Below are positions 23,964-32,002 of a stretch of DNA of 47,952 bases, piece after piece. The position numbers were made by a program, and so were the translations under genes. The stretch's first letter is position 1. Each line of letters starts with the position of its first letter. The DNA is taken from the NCBI GenBank assembly GCA_029251165.1, contig JAQXDW010000120.1:1-47952 (forward strand), given 5' to 3'. Source of the stretch: Myxococcota bacterium (GTDB lineage Bacteria > Myxococcota_A > UBA796). The notes beneath the pieces are model-generated. The model did no database searches, was not told the origin of the DNA, and saw only the letters and a list, made by a program, of their open reading frames with translations.

Positions 23964-25526
23964 ATGCTCGAGACCCTCTCCAAAGGCTTCAAGAACGCCC
24001 GCCTCAAGCTCCAGGGCAAGACGCAGCTCTCTGAAGACAACATCAAGAATGCGCTGCGCGATGTCCGGGTGAGCCTCCTGGAAGCGGACGTCGAGCTGTC
24101 TGTGGTCCGTGGCTTTCTCAGCAAGGTCCGAGAGCGCGCGCTGGGCGAGGTCGTCACCCTCAAGGCGCCGAAGTCCATCGAGGGCCTGCCGCCAAACGTC
24201 ACGGTCACACCCGCCGATCACTTCATCAAGATCTGCCACGACGAGCTGGTCAACCTCATGGGTCCGGTCGATGCGACCCTCAACCTCTCCGGAAGCCCGA
24301 CCCTGATCATGATGGTCGGCCTCCAGGGCTCCGGTAAGACCACCACCGCCGGCAAGCTCGCCAAGCGGCTGCTGGCGGAGGGTAAGAAGCCGATGATGGT
24401 CGCTGCGGACATCTACCGCCCTGCTGCCGTCGATCAGCTCATGACCCTCGGCCGCCGGCTCGGCGTCCCGGTGTTCAGCATCAAGGGCATGGATCCCGTC
24501 CAGCTCTGCACCCTCGGCGTGCAGCAGGCCCGCAACGTCGGTCGCGATGTCGTCATCTTTGACACCGCCGGTCGCCTGGCGGTCGACAACAAGCTGATGG
24601 GCGAGCTGGAGCAGATCAAGGAGAAGACCAACCCGGACAACATCCTGTTCGTCTGCGACGCCATGATCGGCCAGGACGCCGTGAAGACCGCTGCAGAGTT
24701 CGACCGCCGGCTGTCGTTCACCGGCTTTGTCCTCACCAAGCTCGATGGTGATGCGCGCGGCGGTGCGGCGCTGTCGATCAAGGAAGTCACCGGCAAGCCG
24801 ATCAAGTTCATCGGAATGGGTGAGGGTCTGGACAAGCTCGAGGAGTTCCGCCCCGAGGGACTCGCCGACCGGATCCTGGGCTTCGGCGACGTCGTCGGTC
24901 TGATGAAAGACTTCGAGCAGGTCGTCGATCAGGAGACCGCAGAGAAGGACGCGGTGAAGATGCTCAAGGGGCAGTTCACCTTCGGGGACTTCCTCAAGCA
25001 GATCGACATGATCCGCAAGATGGGCTCGCTCAAGTCGATCTTCGAGCGACTGCCGGGCATGGGCGACATGCTCAGCCAGCTCCCTCCGGAGGCCCTCGAC
25101 GATCGCGAGCTGCTCAAGGTCAAGGCGATGATTCAGTCGATGACCAAGGCAGAGCGCAACGATCCTGACATCCTCAACGACTCCCGCTTCCGGCGGATCG
25201 CAAAGGGCAGCGGCCGACAGGTCCAGGACGTCAAGGATCTCTACGAGCGCTTCGTCCAGGTCCGAACGATGATGGGACAGCTCGGCTCCAGCGGCATGTT
25301 CGGCGGGATGCCGGGCATGGGCGGCGGGATGCCAGGCATGGGCGGCGGTCGCAGTCAGCGACGGTCCGGCGGCGGCGGCGGCTTCAACCCGATGGCTGCG
25401 ATGGGCGGCATGTTCGGTGGCGGCGGGGCCAAGCCCAACAAGGCTCCATCGCTGACCCCCGAAGAGAAGCTAAAGCGGGCCAAAGAGCGTCGTGCCAAGC
25501 GGAAAGCACGCAAGAAAAATCGCTGA
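23964..25526 (+). CDS. ffh: Signal recognition particle protein Ffh (SRP54)
   Basis: A 520-residue SRP GTPase, which binds signal sequences and SRP RNA and docks ribosomes at FtsY. The N domain begins MLETLSKGF, G1 is GLQGSGKTTT (119-128), G3 DTAGR (200-204), G4 TKLDGD (258-263), followed by GMGEGLDKLEEF. The M domain (about 330-445) contains LKQIDMIRKMGSLKSIFERLPGM (in segments) and the RNA-binding SRFRRIAKGSGR. The protein is longer than the about 450-residue E. coli Ffh because of a C-terminal extension: Gly/Met repeats (GGMPGMGGG twice), a poly-Gly stretch and a Lys/Arg tail ending KRKARKKNR. ATG 23964 fits the family N-terminus; an earlier in-frame start would add 22 unrelated residues. 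Confidence 0.97.
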   Translation: MLETLSKGFKNARLKLQGKTQLSEDNIKNALRDVRVSLLEADVELSVVRGFLSKVRERALGEVVTLKAPKSIEGLPPNVTVTPADHFIKICHDELVNLMGPVDATLNLSGSPTLIMMVGLQGSGKTTTAGKLAKRLLAEGKKPMMVAADIYRPAAVDQLMTLGRRLGVPVFSIKGMDPVQLCTLGVQQARNVGRDVVIFDTAGRLAVDNKLMGELEQIKEKTNPDNILFVCDAMIGQDAVKTAAEFDRRLSFTGFVLTKLDGDARGGAALSIKEVTGKPIKFIGMGEGLDKLEEFRPEGLADRILGFGDVVGLMKDFEQVVDQETAEKDAVKMLKGQFTFGDFLKQIDMIRKMGSLKSIFERLPGMGDMLSQLPPEALDDRELLKVKAMIQSMTKAERNDPDILNDSRFRRIAKGSGRQVQDVKDLYERFVQVRTMMGQLGSSGMFGGMPGMGGGMPGMGGGRSQRRSGGGGGFNPMAAMGGMFGGGGAKPNKAPSLTPEEKLKRAKERRAKRKARKKNR

Positions 25527-25602
25527 GTAGACCACTTCATTCTCCAGATCCGGAGTCCGAAGAGGTACAACAAGAAAACCCATCAGGATCTACGGAGCCG
25601 GT

Positions 25603-26505
25603 ATGGCATACGACCACCAGCGCATTCTCTCCCTGCTCACCGACAGCCTCAAGGCTGAGGCCACCGACATCCTCCTCAAGGTGCCGGGTCGGCCCATGTT
25701 TCGCTCCGCTGATCGCCTGATCCCGACGCCCTACCCAGAGCTCACTCCGGCCGACACCCAGCGGGCAGCACAGGAGCTGCTCGGGCTTGCGATGCGAGAG
25801 GCACCGCTGGCACGCATCCGAGAGCTGGAGTTCTCCTTCGGCGTGAACCGGCTGGGGCGCTTTCGGGTCCACCTCTACCGACAGCGCGGCAGCATCGCGA
25901 TCGTCATCCACCGGATGGCCCTCTCGCCGCCGAGCCTCCAGGACCTCCAGGCCCCCGAGCTGGTCAGCCGCCTGGCGTGGAGCCAGCCAGGGATCGTACT
26001 GGTCACCGGCAGGCGTGCGCGGCTCGGCCTGCTCGCCGCGCTCACCGACGCCTACAACCGCGGCTACCCTGGCCACCTCGTCTCGATCGAGGACCCAATG
26101 GAGTACCTCCATCAGGACATCCGAGCCGCGATCTCGCAGCGCGAGGTGTCCGTCGACACCGACTCGTACCGCTCCGGACTCCTCGCCGCGCGACGGGAGA
26201 ACCCAGACGGCGTGGTCATCCACGATCTCCCGGATGCCGAGACCGCAGAGCTCGCCCTGCGCATGGCCGAGAGCGGCTGTCGGGTCATCGCCAGCATCTC
26301 CGGCTGCCAGATGACAGAAGTCACCCGGTGGTTCACAAGAATGTTCCCAGAGTACCGAGAGTCTGAGATGGCCACCCGGCTCAGCGAGGTGCTGACTGCA
26401 GTCATCAGCGAGACGGACGGCAAGATCAAGATCCTGCCGACCAGCGAGGCCATCCGTGGCGCGATCCTCCGTCACATGCCCCTCCCGCTGACCCGAGCGG
26501 CCTGA
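25603..26505 (+). CDS. PilT-like protein with degenerate ATPase motifs
   Basis: A 300-residue relative of the PilT/PilU twitching-motility ATPases. Collinear features are EATDILLKVPGRPMFR (compare SDLHL..g..p..R), a RFRVHLYRQRGSIAIVIHRM N-domain strand, QPGIVLVTG (compare GLVLVTGPTGSGKST), SIEDPMEYLHQD (Asp box), ENPDGVVIHDLPDAETAELA (compare DPDvIliGEmRD.eT) and VIASISGC where the His box should be. The Walker A sequence is GRRARLGLL (136-144), without the GKS/T needed for ATP, and the His box (HTN) and Walker B Glu are also replaced. It is therefore probably catalytically dead or repurposed. GGAG lies 5 nt before the ATG. It follows ffh by 76 bp and precedes the glycosyltransferase operon by 18 bp. 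Confidence 0.78.
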   Translation: MAYDHQRILSLLTDSLKAEATDILLKVPGRPMFRSADRLIPTPYPELTPADTQRAAQELLGLAMREAPLARIRELEFSFGVNRLGRFRVHLYRQRGSIAIVIHRMALSPPSLQDLQAPELVSRLAWSQPGIVLVTGRRARLGLLAALTDAYNRGYPGHLVSIEDPMEYLHQDIRAAISQREVSVDTDSYRSGLLAARRENPDGVVIHDLPDAETAELALRMAESGCRVIASISGCQMTEVTRWFTRMFPEYRESEMATRLSEVLTAVISETDGKIKILPTSEAIRGAILRHMPLPLTRAA

Positions 26506-26523
26506 GCGCGATACCTTTCCGAG

Positions 26524-27372
26524 GTGCTGCTGATTCGTGCCCCGGATCACCTCGGCGACGGGGTGATGGCCCTCCCAGCAATCTCCGCTTTGGCGGCGAT
26601 TGCCCCCTGCCTCATCGTTGCTCCGCGCTGGGGTGCGGCACTGTATGATGGCCTCGGGACGGTCCTCTCTCGTGATGCGTCTCCGAAGGCAGACATCGCG
26701 GTGCTGCTCAAGCCCTCGCTGGGGGCCGCGTGGTCCACCCGACACATCCCCCGACGCATCGGACTGAGCACTGATGCTCGATGGTGGCTGCTGACCGACG
26801 CGGTCGTGCCCACCCAGCGCCACCGGATCGATGACTTCGCTGCGGTGGCCCGAGCCGCTGGGGGCGAGGTCATTGGACTTCCTCAGTACGCCCCCGAAGG
26901 AATCGCGCCCCCCGTCCCGGACGACGCAGTCCTGCTCCTCCCAGGCACCGCCAGCCCACACACGGCCCGGTGGAAGAATTACCGCGACCTCGCCGATGCC
27001 CTCGACGGCCGCGCCGTCTTCACTGGTGGCCCTGGAGACGAAGAAGCCATCGCAGCGATCGCCGGTCCACACCCGGTCCTGCCCATCCTCAGCCTGCCCG
27101 ACTTCTCCGCCTTGTCTGCTGCAGTCTCTGCGGTCGTCGGCAACGACAGCGGGCTGAGCCACCTCGCCGCCGCAGCACGACGCGGGCATGGTGCGGATCC
27201 AGCAGATGTTCACGTGGTGTTTGGCTCGACCGATCCGGTGCGGACCGGTGCGCCGGGCGCGACCTGGCACCAGGGAGTCCCGCCGATGTGCTGGCCCTGC
27301 TACGCCAAGCGCTGTCCATGGGATGCCCCATGCCTGGCCCATCCCGCCCAGAACGTGCTGGACCGCCTGTGA
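26524..27372 (+). CDS. Glycosyltransferase family 9 (heptosyltransferase-like)
   Basis: A 282-residue GT9 enzyme, the family of ADP-heptose:LPS heptosyltransferases that build the LPS core. It starts at a GTG (26524) with LLIRAPDHLGDGVMALPAI, the family's N-terminal signature. Further blocks are RRIGLSTDARWWLLTD, VLLLPGTASPHTARWKN and VVGNDSGLSHLAAA (the donor-binding GNDSGxxH). The last 50 residues (VFGSTDPVR, then Cys-rich CWPCYAKRCPWDAPC) are like the C-terminal Cys cluster often seen in GT9. First gene of the operon; the next GT9 starts inside its stop codon (GTGA overlap at 27369-27372). Confidence 0.88.
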   Translation: MLLIRAPDHLGDGVMALPAISALAAIAPCLIVAPRWGAALYDGLGTVLSRDASPKADIAVLLKPSLGAAWSTRHIPRRIGLSTDARWWLLTDAVVPTQRHRIDDFAAVARAAGGEVIGLPQYAPEGIAPPVPDDAVLLLPGTASPHTARWKNYRDLADALDGRAVFTGGPGDEEAIAAIAGPHPVLPILSLPDFSALSAAVSAVVGNDSGLSHLAAAARRGHGADPADVHVVFGSTDPVRTGAPGATWHQGVPPMCWPCYAKRCPWDAPCLAHPAQNVLDRL

Positions 27373-28235
27373 GCACCGTCGTCATCCGCTACTCCTCGCT
27401 GGGCGACATCGTGCTCACAGGCACGGTCACGGCCGCGCTCGCTCCGGTCACCTTCATCACCCACCCCCGCTACCGACCGCTGGCGGAGGCCCTGCCCGGC
27501 GTGGTCGCGGTGTGCGCGGGGGATGATCCCCTCCCCCGCGCTGCTGACCGCATCATCGATCTGCACGCCTCGCTGCGCTCCGTTCGCACCGCCCGCGCGA
27601 TCCGTGGTCCGGTCCGCCGGGTGAGGCGCCACGACCTCCGGCGCCGTGCCCGGGTCCACCTCAAGCTCGGCGCGCCTCCGCCCACCGTTGTGCATCGCTA
27701 TGCGGAAGCCGCTGGCGTTTCCCCCGCCTCCGCGCCGTGGCTCCCGGTGGCGGGCCCCGCCGATGCCCTCCTGCTGTGCCCAGGCAGCGCGTGGCCGACG
27801 AAGGCATGGGCTGCGGATCGGTTCGCCGCCCTCGGCAGCCGCTACCCCGGCCCGGTCATCGTGCTCGGCGGACCCGACGAGGTCGCGCTGGTCGGAGACA
27901 TCGCCGAGGCCATCGGCGCGCGCGCGGAGTTCATCGCCGAGAAGGGCTTCGAGAAGACCCTGGCTGCGATGGGGCGGGGTCGGGTGGCGGTCGCTGGCGA
28001 CTCTGGGCTGATGCACCTCTGCGCCGCAGCTGGAGTGCCGGTGGTCGGGATCTTTGGGCCGACCACCTCCTCAGATGGATTCTGGTGTCATGCCGGCGAG
28101 GTCGTAGCGCTCGACCTGCCCTGCCGGCCCTGCTCCCGATACGGTGGTCCAGCCTGCCCGTTTGGCGATCACCTCTGCATGCGCGGGCTGACAGTGGACA
28201 GGGTCTGGGATGCCGTGCAGCGGACCATCTCGTGA
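27369..28235 (+). CDS. Glycosyltransferase family 9 (heptosyltransferase-like), second copy
   Basis: A 288-residue GT9 enzyme, a distinct second member next to the first. The GTG start overlaps the preceding TGA by 4 nt. It begins STVVIRYSSLGDIVLTGTVT, matching the GT9 signature (RxSxxGDxxxT). Further blocks are LLLCPGSAWPTKAWAADRFA, VIVLGGPDEVALVGDIAEAI, VAVAGDSGLMHLCAAAGVPV and VGIFGPTTSSDGFW. Three Cys near the C-terminus (CRPCSRYGGPACPF) match the GT9 cluster. It probably adds a different heptose or hexose to the lipid A-core. The next gene's GTG overlaps its stop in the same way. Confidence 0.9.
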   Translation: MSTVVIRYSSLGDIVLTGTVTAALAPVTFITHPRYRPLAEALPGVVAVCAGDDPLPRAADRIIDLHASLRSVRTARAIRGPVRRVRRHDLRRRARVHLKLGAPPPTVVHRYAEAAGVSPASAPWLPVAGPADALLLCPGSAWPTKAWAADRFAALGSRYPGPVIVLGGPDEVALVGDIAEAIGARAEFIAEKGFEKTLAAMGRGRVAVAGDSGLMHLCAAAGVPVVGIFGPTTSSDGFWCHAGEVVALDLPCRPCSRYGGPACPFGDHLCMRGLTVDRVWDAVQRTIS

Positions 28236-29257
28236 GCCGCTGGCTGCTGATCACCCAGGACTTTCCGCCAGACTTCACCGGCGGCATCGCATCCTGGGTG
28301 GTCGACCTCGCGCTCGCGCTGTCGCAGGGCGGCCACGACGTCACGGTGCTCGCCAGGCACACCGGCTCGACCACCGTCGCCGATGCGGCGTGGCCGTTTG
28401 CCGTGGTCCGCATGCGCGGTCGGTCGTGGGGAGCATGGCAGGGCACCTGGGCAGCGCTGACGGCCTGGCCCCGTCTCGATCCCCAGACCCGGGTCATCTG
28501 CGCGACCTGGCCGCTCGCGCAGATGCTGTCGGGCTGGCTGCGGGGTGCAACGCTCGGCGTGGCGTTCCACGGCAGCGATCTCACCCGCCTCCACACCGCA
28601 CCCCCGACGCTGCAGCGGGTGGCCCGTGCCGCCACTGCGCTGCTGCCAGTGTCCCGCTTCCTCGCCTCCGAGCTGCGGCGACTGCTGCCCGATCAAGACC
28701 TGCCGATCACCGTCCTGCCGATGCCGATCACGCCACCGCCACCCCCCACCGTGCTCCGCCGACGCGAGCTGGTGGTGCTCGCCCGGCTCACGCCGCTCAA
28801 GGGTGCTGATCGGGCCATCCACATCGCCTCAGCACTCAAGGTCCCGCTCCGCATCATCGGCGAGGGCAAGGCCCTGCCCGTCCTCCGTGCTGCCGCCGAG
28901 GGGGCACCGGTCACGTTCACCGGGCGGCTTCCCCGCGCCGAGGCCCTCGCCCACCTGGAGCGCGCCGGGGCGATCCTGCTGCTGCCGCGAGTCGATGTCG
29001 ACGGAACCGGCGCAGAAGGACTCGGGCTGTGCCTCATCGAGGCTGCCCTCCGGGAGACCCCAGCGATCGGCTGCATGACGGGCGGTGTCCCCGAGGCAGT
29101 CGGCCCCGGGCTGCTGCTCACCGATCCCGACGCCCCTGACCTCGACGCGATCCGTGCCCTGCTGTCCGATGAAGACGCCGGCCTCGCGGCAAGACGGCAC
29201 GCCCTCCGCCACCACGGACCCGCCGCCGCACTCGCCGCGCTCCTGTCGGCGCTGTAA
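28232..29257 (+). CDS. Glycosyltransferase family 4 (GT-B)
   Basis: A 341-residue GT4 retaining glycosyltransferase. It starts at a GTG overlapping the previous stop by 4 nt. N-terminal acceptor domain: WLLITQDFPPDFTGGIASWV (the Gly-rich PxxGG-like loop), VAFHGSDLTRLH. C-terminal donor domain: LVVLARLTPLKGADRAIHIA, TFTGRLPRAEALAHLERAGA and EGLGLCLIEAALRETPAIG (E-x7-E motif). No signal peptide or membrane helix, so likely cytoplasmic, building an LPS core or O-antigen-like glycan. Sugar specificity cannot be read. Confidence 0.88.
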   Translation: MSRWLLITQDFPPDFTGGIASWVVDLALALSQGGHDVTVLARHTGSTTVADAAWPFAVVRMRGRSWGAWQGTWAALTAWPRLDPQTRVICATWPLAQMLSGWLRGATLGVAFHGSDLTRLHTAPPTLQRVARAATALLPVSRFLASELRRLLPDQDLPITVLPMPITPPPPPTVLRRRELVVLARLTPLKGADRAIHIASALKVPLRIIGEGKALPVLRAAAEGAPVTFTGRLPRAEALAHLERAGAILLLPRVDVDGTGAEGLGLCLIEAALRETPAIGCMTGGVPEAVGPGLLLTDPDAPDLDAIRALLSDEDAGLAARRHALRHHGPAAALAALLSAL

Positions 29258-29266
29258 GGAGCAACC

Positions 29267-30349
29267 GTGCGCATCCTCCACCTCTACCGCCCCCGGCTGC
29301 CCTCCTTCCGCGCCCAGGCCATCCAGGTCCTCCATGCCTGTCATGCCCTCGCCAGTCGCGGCCATGAGGTCACCCTGCTCGCCGATCGCGGCACAAGCGG
29401 ACGACCAGAGGATGCCCTCGCAGCGATGGGTCTGCCCCCAGCCGCCGGCCTCCACCTCCGCATCTCCCCGACGACCCACTCCGGGCTCTCCGGGATGTGG
29501 TTTCGCGCTCACCTCAGCCGGTGGTGGGCTGGTGCTCCCGGCCTCGTCCTTGCCCGAGACAAGCGCCGCCTGCAGTCTGCGCTGAAGCTCCTCAAGCCCA
29601 ACCGCCACCACGTCCTCTTGGAGACCCACGAGCTGGACTCCGCCCTGGAGTCCGAGCACGGCCGTCCCCCAACCTCCGCGAAGCTGGAGTCGTGGCTGCT
29701 GCCGCGCATTGATGCGATGGTCGCCAATTGCGGTGGCACCCTCGCCGCCTGGGAGGCAGCCTATGGGGATGCCCTGCCCGACAACCGGCGCGCCAGCCAC
29801 AACGCCGTCTCTGCTGCCCGCCGTCGAGAGCGGGTCTCCACTCCGGATCCGGTGATCCGCTGCCTGGGCTCGATGCGGACCTACAAGGGCTTCCCCTGGC
29901 TGATGGACGCTGCGGCTGACCTCCCCCTCCCCGTCGAGCTGATCGGCGGACGTCCCGAGGAGAGAGCAGCCCTGGATGGCTCGGCTCGGGTCCGGCTGCT
30001 GCCCCCAGTTCCCTACCCGGAGGTTCCCGACGTCCTCGCCGCGAGCAGCGCGCTGCTGCTTCCACTACAGGACAACCTGTTCGGCCGGCAGCTCACCTCC
30101 CCGCTCAAGCTGTGGGACTACCTCGCTACAGCCGCACCGATCATCGCACCAAGCCTCCCCTCCATCGACGAGATCGCTCGCCTCACCGGCGCCCCCCTGC
30201 ACCGCTACACGCCCGGAGATGCCGACAGCCTGCGCCGTGCCGCCGATGCTGCCCTCCAGGCTCCCCCTCGTGCACCGACTGTGCGAACCTGGGACGCGCG
30301 CGCTGCCGAGATCGAGGCGATCGCTGTCGCCATTCCGCCCCGGAGATAG
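29267..30349 (+). CDS. Glycosyltransferase family 4 (GT-B)
   Basis: A 360-residue GT4-type enzyme starting at GTG 29267 with AAGGAG 5 nt upstream. N-terminal domain: RILHLYRPRLPSFRAQAIQV, LASRGHEVTLLADRG. C-terminal domain: IRCLGSMRTYKGFPWLMDAA, VELIGGRPEERAAL, and SPLKLWDYLATAAPIIAPSL, the SPLKLxxYxAxxxPxxA donor-binding block seen in this family. The Arg/Lys-rich ARDKRRLQSALKLLK segment near 98-112 may contact the membrane or acceptor. It sits 9 bp after the previous GT4 and 3 bp before the serine hydrolase lipoprotein. Confidence 0.85.
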   Translation: MRILHLYRPRLPSFRAQAIQVLHACHALASRGHEVTLLADRGTSGRPEDALAAMGLPPAAGLHLRISPTTHSGLSGMWFRAHLSRWWAGAPGLVLARDKRRLQSALKLLKPNRHHVLLETHELDSALESEHGRPPTSAKLESWLLPRIDAMVANCGGTLAAWEAAYGDALPDNRRASHNAVSAARRRERVSTPDPVIRCLGSMRTYKGFPWLMDAAADLPLPVELIGGRPEERAALDGSARVRLLPPVPYPEVPDVLAASSALLLPLQDNLFGRQLTSPLKLWDYLATAAPIIAPSLPSIDEIARLTGAPLHRYTPGDADSLRRAADAALQAPPRAPTVRTWDARAAEIEAIAVAIPPRR

Positions 30350-30352
30350 CCC

Positions 30353-32002
30353 ATGCTGCTGCTCACCCTGCTGGCCTGCCAGTCCGCACCCCCTGAAGAC
30401 GATTCGCTGTGGGAAGGCAAGAACCCCGGCGAGTGCGACGATGGTGCAGACAACGACGGTGACGGCGCGTTTGACTGCTTCGACACCGACTGCTCCGGCG
30501 CACCGGACTGCACCCCAGCAGACACCACCGAGCCTCCCATCGACTCCGCAGAGCCCGTCGACTCCGCAGAGCCCGTCGACACTGCCGAGCAAGCAGCAGG
30601 GGCGCTGGCAGAGCAGCGGCAGGCGGCCTGGGGCGAGCTCACAGACTTCGCAGACGGCTGGATAAACTACTACGGCGTCCCTGGGCTCGCTTTTGCAGTC
30701 ATCCTCGATGGAGAGCTTGCCTACGCCACCGGAATGGGCACCACCCAGTACGGCGGGGCCATCCCAGTCACCACCGAGACCATCTTCCGGTGGAACTCCG
30801 TCTCCAAGCTACACACTGCGATGGCTGTGCTCCAGCTGGTCGAGGACGGCAAGCTCGACCTGAGTGCTCCGGTCACCGGTCTTCTTCCTGACATCAGCGT
30901 GACCGGAGGCGACCCAGACGCGCTGACCCTTCACCGGATGATGACGCACTCCACCGGCATGGAGGACTACTGGGACACCAGCTGTGACCTCTCTGAGGTG
31001 GCCTTCTGGAACAACATCGCGCCCAACACGCTCGTGTCGGCCGGGACGCTGTTCAACTACTCGAACACCGGCTGGTCGCTGGTCGGACGGGTCATCGAAG
31101 AGGCCACCGGACAGGACTACGCCGACTACATGCAGGATCACATCCTCACCCCTGCCGGCATGACCACCGCGACCTTCAAGCCCGCCGAGGCCGTCGGTGG
31201 AAGCTACAGCATCGGCTATGAAAACGGCAGCTTCTACACCCCCGATCTCCACGACTGCGAGTACCTCCGCGCCGCCACGCTGCTCCACGGCAGCGTGCTC
31301 GACCTGGGGACCATGGCGGAGGTCATCCTCGACGGCGGCAGCGGCCTGGTCGCCGACCTCTCCCCGATGCTCACCCCCCAGCAAGAGACCGGCTATGCCG
31401 TGACCACCCACCACGGCTACGGGATGTACACCTGGAGCCTGGATGGAGTGGATGTCCTCTCTCACAGCGGCGGCGGCGCAGGGCACTCCTCCTACCTCCT
31501 CGTCGCTCCAGATCAGGGCTTCGGGGTCGTGGCGGTCACCAATGCCTCCTACTACTACACCGGCAACCTCGCCTTGAGGGCTGCCGAGCTGTTCCTCGAT
31601 GCCCCTGCCGATTACACCGCGCCGGAGTACTTCACCGACCCGAAGACCTGGGGAGAATTCGAGGGAGACTACGAGGATCCCCTGTACAACGGCACCGTCG
31701 TGGTCACCCTGGATGAGCGCTACCTCTACATCCGGTTTGCAGACGGCGCGAACCAGAGCCGCAGGCTCTACCAGTCCGCTCTCGACGAGTTCTTCTACGT
31801 CGATGGCGGCTACTACAACTACATCCGCTTCATTCGAGATGAGGACGGCACACCACAGCACATCGCCAGCCGCTACTGGGTCGCCGCGCGCTCGACCGCC
31901 CCCGCGGCACCGCCACCCACGCTCGGCCCTGCAGCCCTGCCGCAGCCCACTCCGGCGGACTGGCTGATCGCTCCGCCTGCCGGCCACCCCCACTCGCCGT
32001 GA
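30353..32002 (+). CDS. Beta-lactamase-fold serine hydrolase lipoprotein
   Basis: A 549-residue lipoprotein with a class C beta-lactamase/DD-peptidase-like (serine hydrolase) domain. MLLLTLLACQ has a lipobox at Cys-9, and an in-frame TAG two codons before the ATG fixes the start. Residues about 27-53 form a Cys/Asp-rich calcium-type module (ECDDGADNDGDG, then CFDTDCSGAPDC), followed by the repeat DSAEPVDSAEPVDTAE. Catalytic domain about 95-395: Ser-149/Lys-152 (SVSK), Tyr-236 (YSN) and HSGGG at 371-375 in place of KTG. The tail is beta-rich and Pro-rich. Such enzymes may be peptidases, esterases or lactamases. Its place between glycosyltransferases, with 4-nt overlap to the next, hints at glycan or peptidoglycan ester/peptide trimming (inference). 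Confidence 0.85.
   Translation: MLLLTLLACQSAPPEDDSLWEGKNPGECDDGADNDGDGAFDCFDTDCSGAPDCTPADTTEPPIDSAEPVDSAEPVDTAEQAAGALAEQRQAAWGELTDFADGWINYYGVPGLAFAVILDGELAYATGMGTTQYGGAIPVTTETIFRWNSVSKLHTAMAVLQLVEDGKLDLSAPVTGLLPDISVTGGDPDALTLHRMMTHSTGMEDYWDTSCDLSEVAFWNNIAPNTLVSAGTLFNYSNTGWSLVGRVIEEATGQDYADYMQDHILTPAGMTTATFKPAEAVGGSYSIGYENGSFYTPDLHDCEYLRAATLLHGSVLDLGTMAEVILDGGSGLVADLSPMLTPQQETGYAVTTHHGYGMYTWSLDGVDVLSHSGGGAGHSSYLLVAPDQGFGVVAVTNASYYYTGNLALRAAELFLDAPADYTAPEYFTDPKTWGEFEGDYEDPLYNGTVVVTLDERYLYIRFADGANQSRRLYQSALDEFFYVDGGYYNYIRFIRDEDGTPQHIASRYWVAARSTAPAAPPPTLGPAALPQPTPADWLIAPPAGHPHSP
30542..30577 (+). repeat. Two perfect 18-bp tandem repeats in the lipoprotein linker
   Basis: GACTCCGCAGAGCCCGTC occurs twice in tandem and encodes DSAEPV twice; a degenerate third unit (DTAEQA) follows. 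It is an in-frame expansion of the acidic linker of the serine hydrolase. Confidence 0.9.

Noticed and set aside
30353..32002. Antibiotic-resistance beta-lactamase call
   Set aside because: The SxxK/YxN/HxG pattern is shared by many esterases and peptidases; the lipoprotein anchor, extra domains and glycan-operon setting do not support a resistance role.
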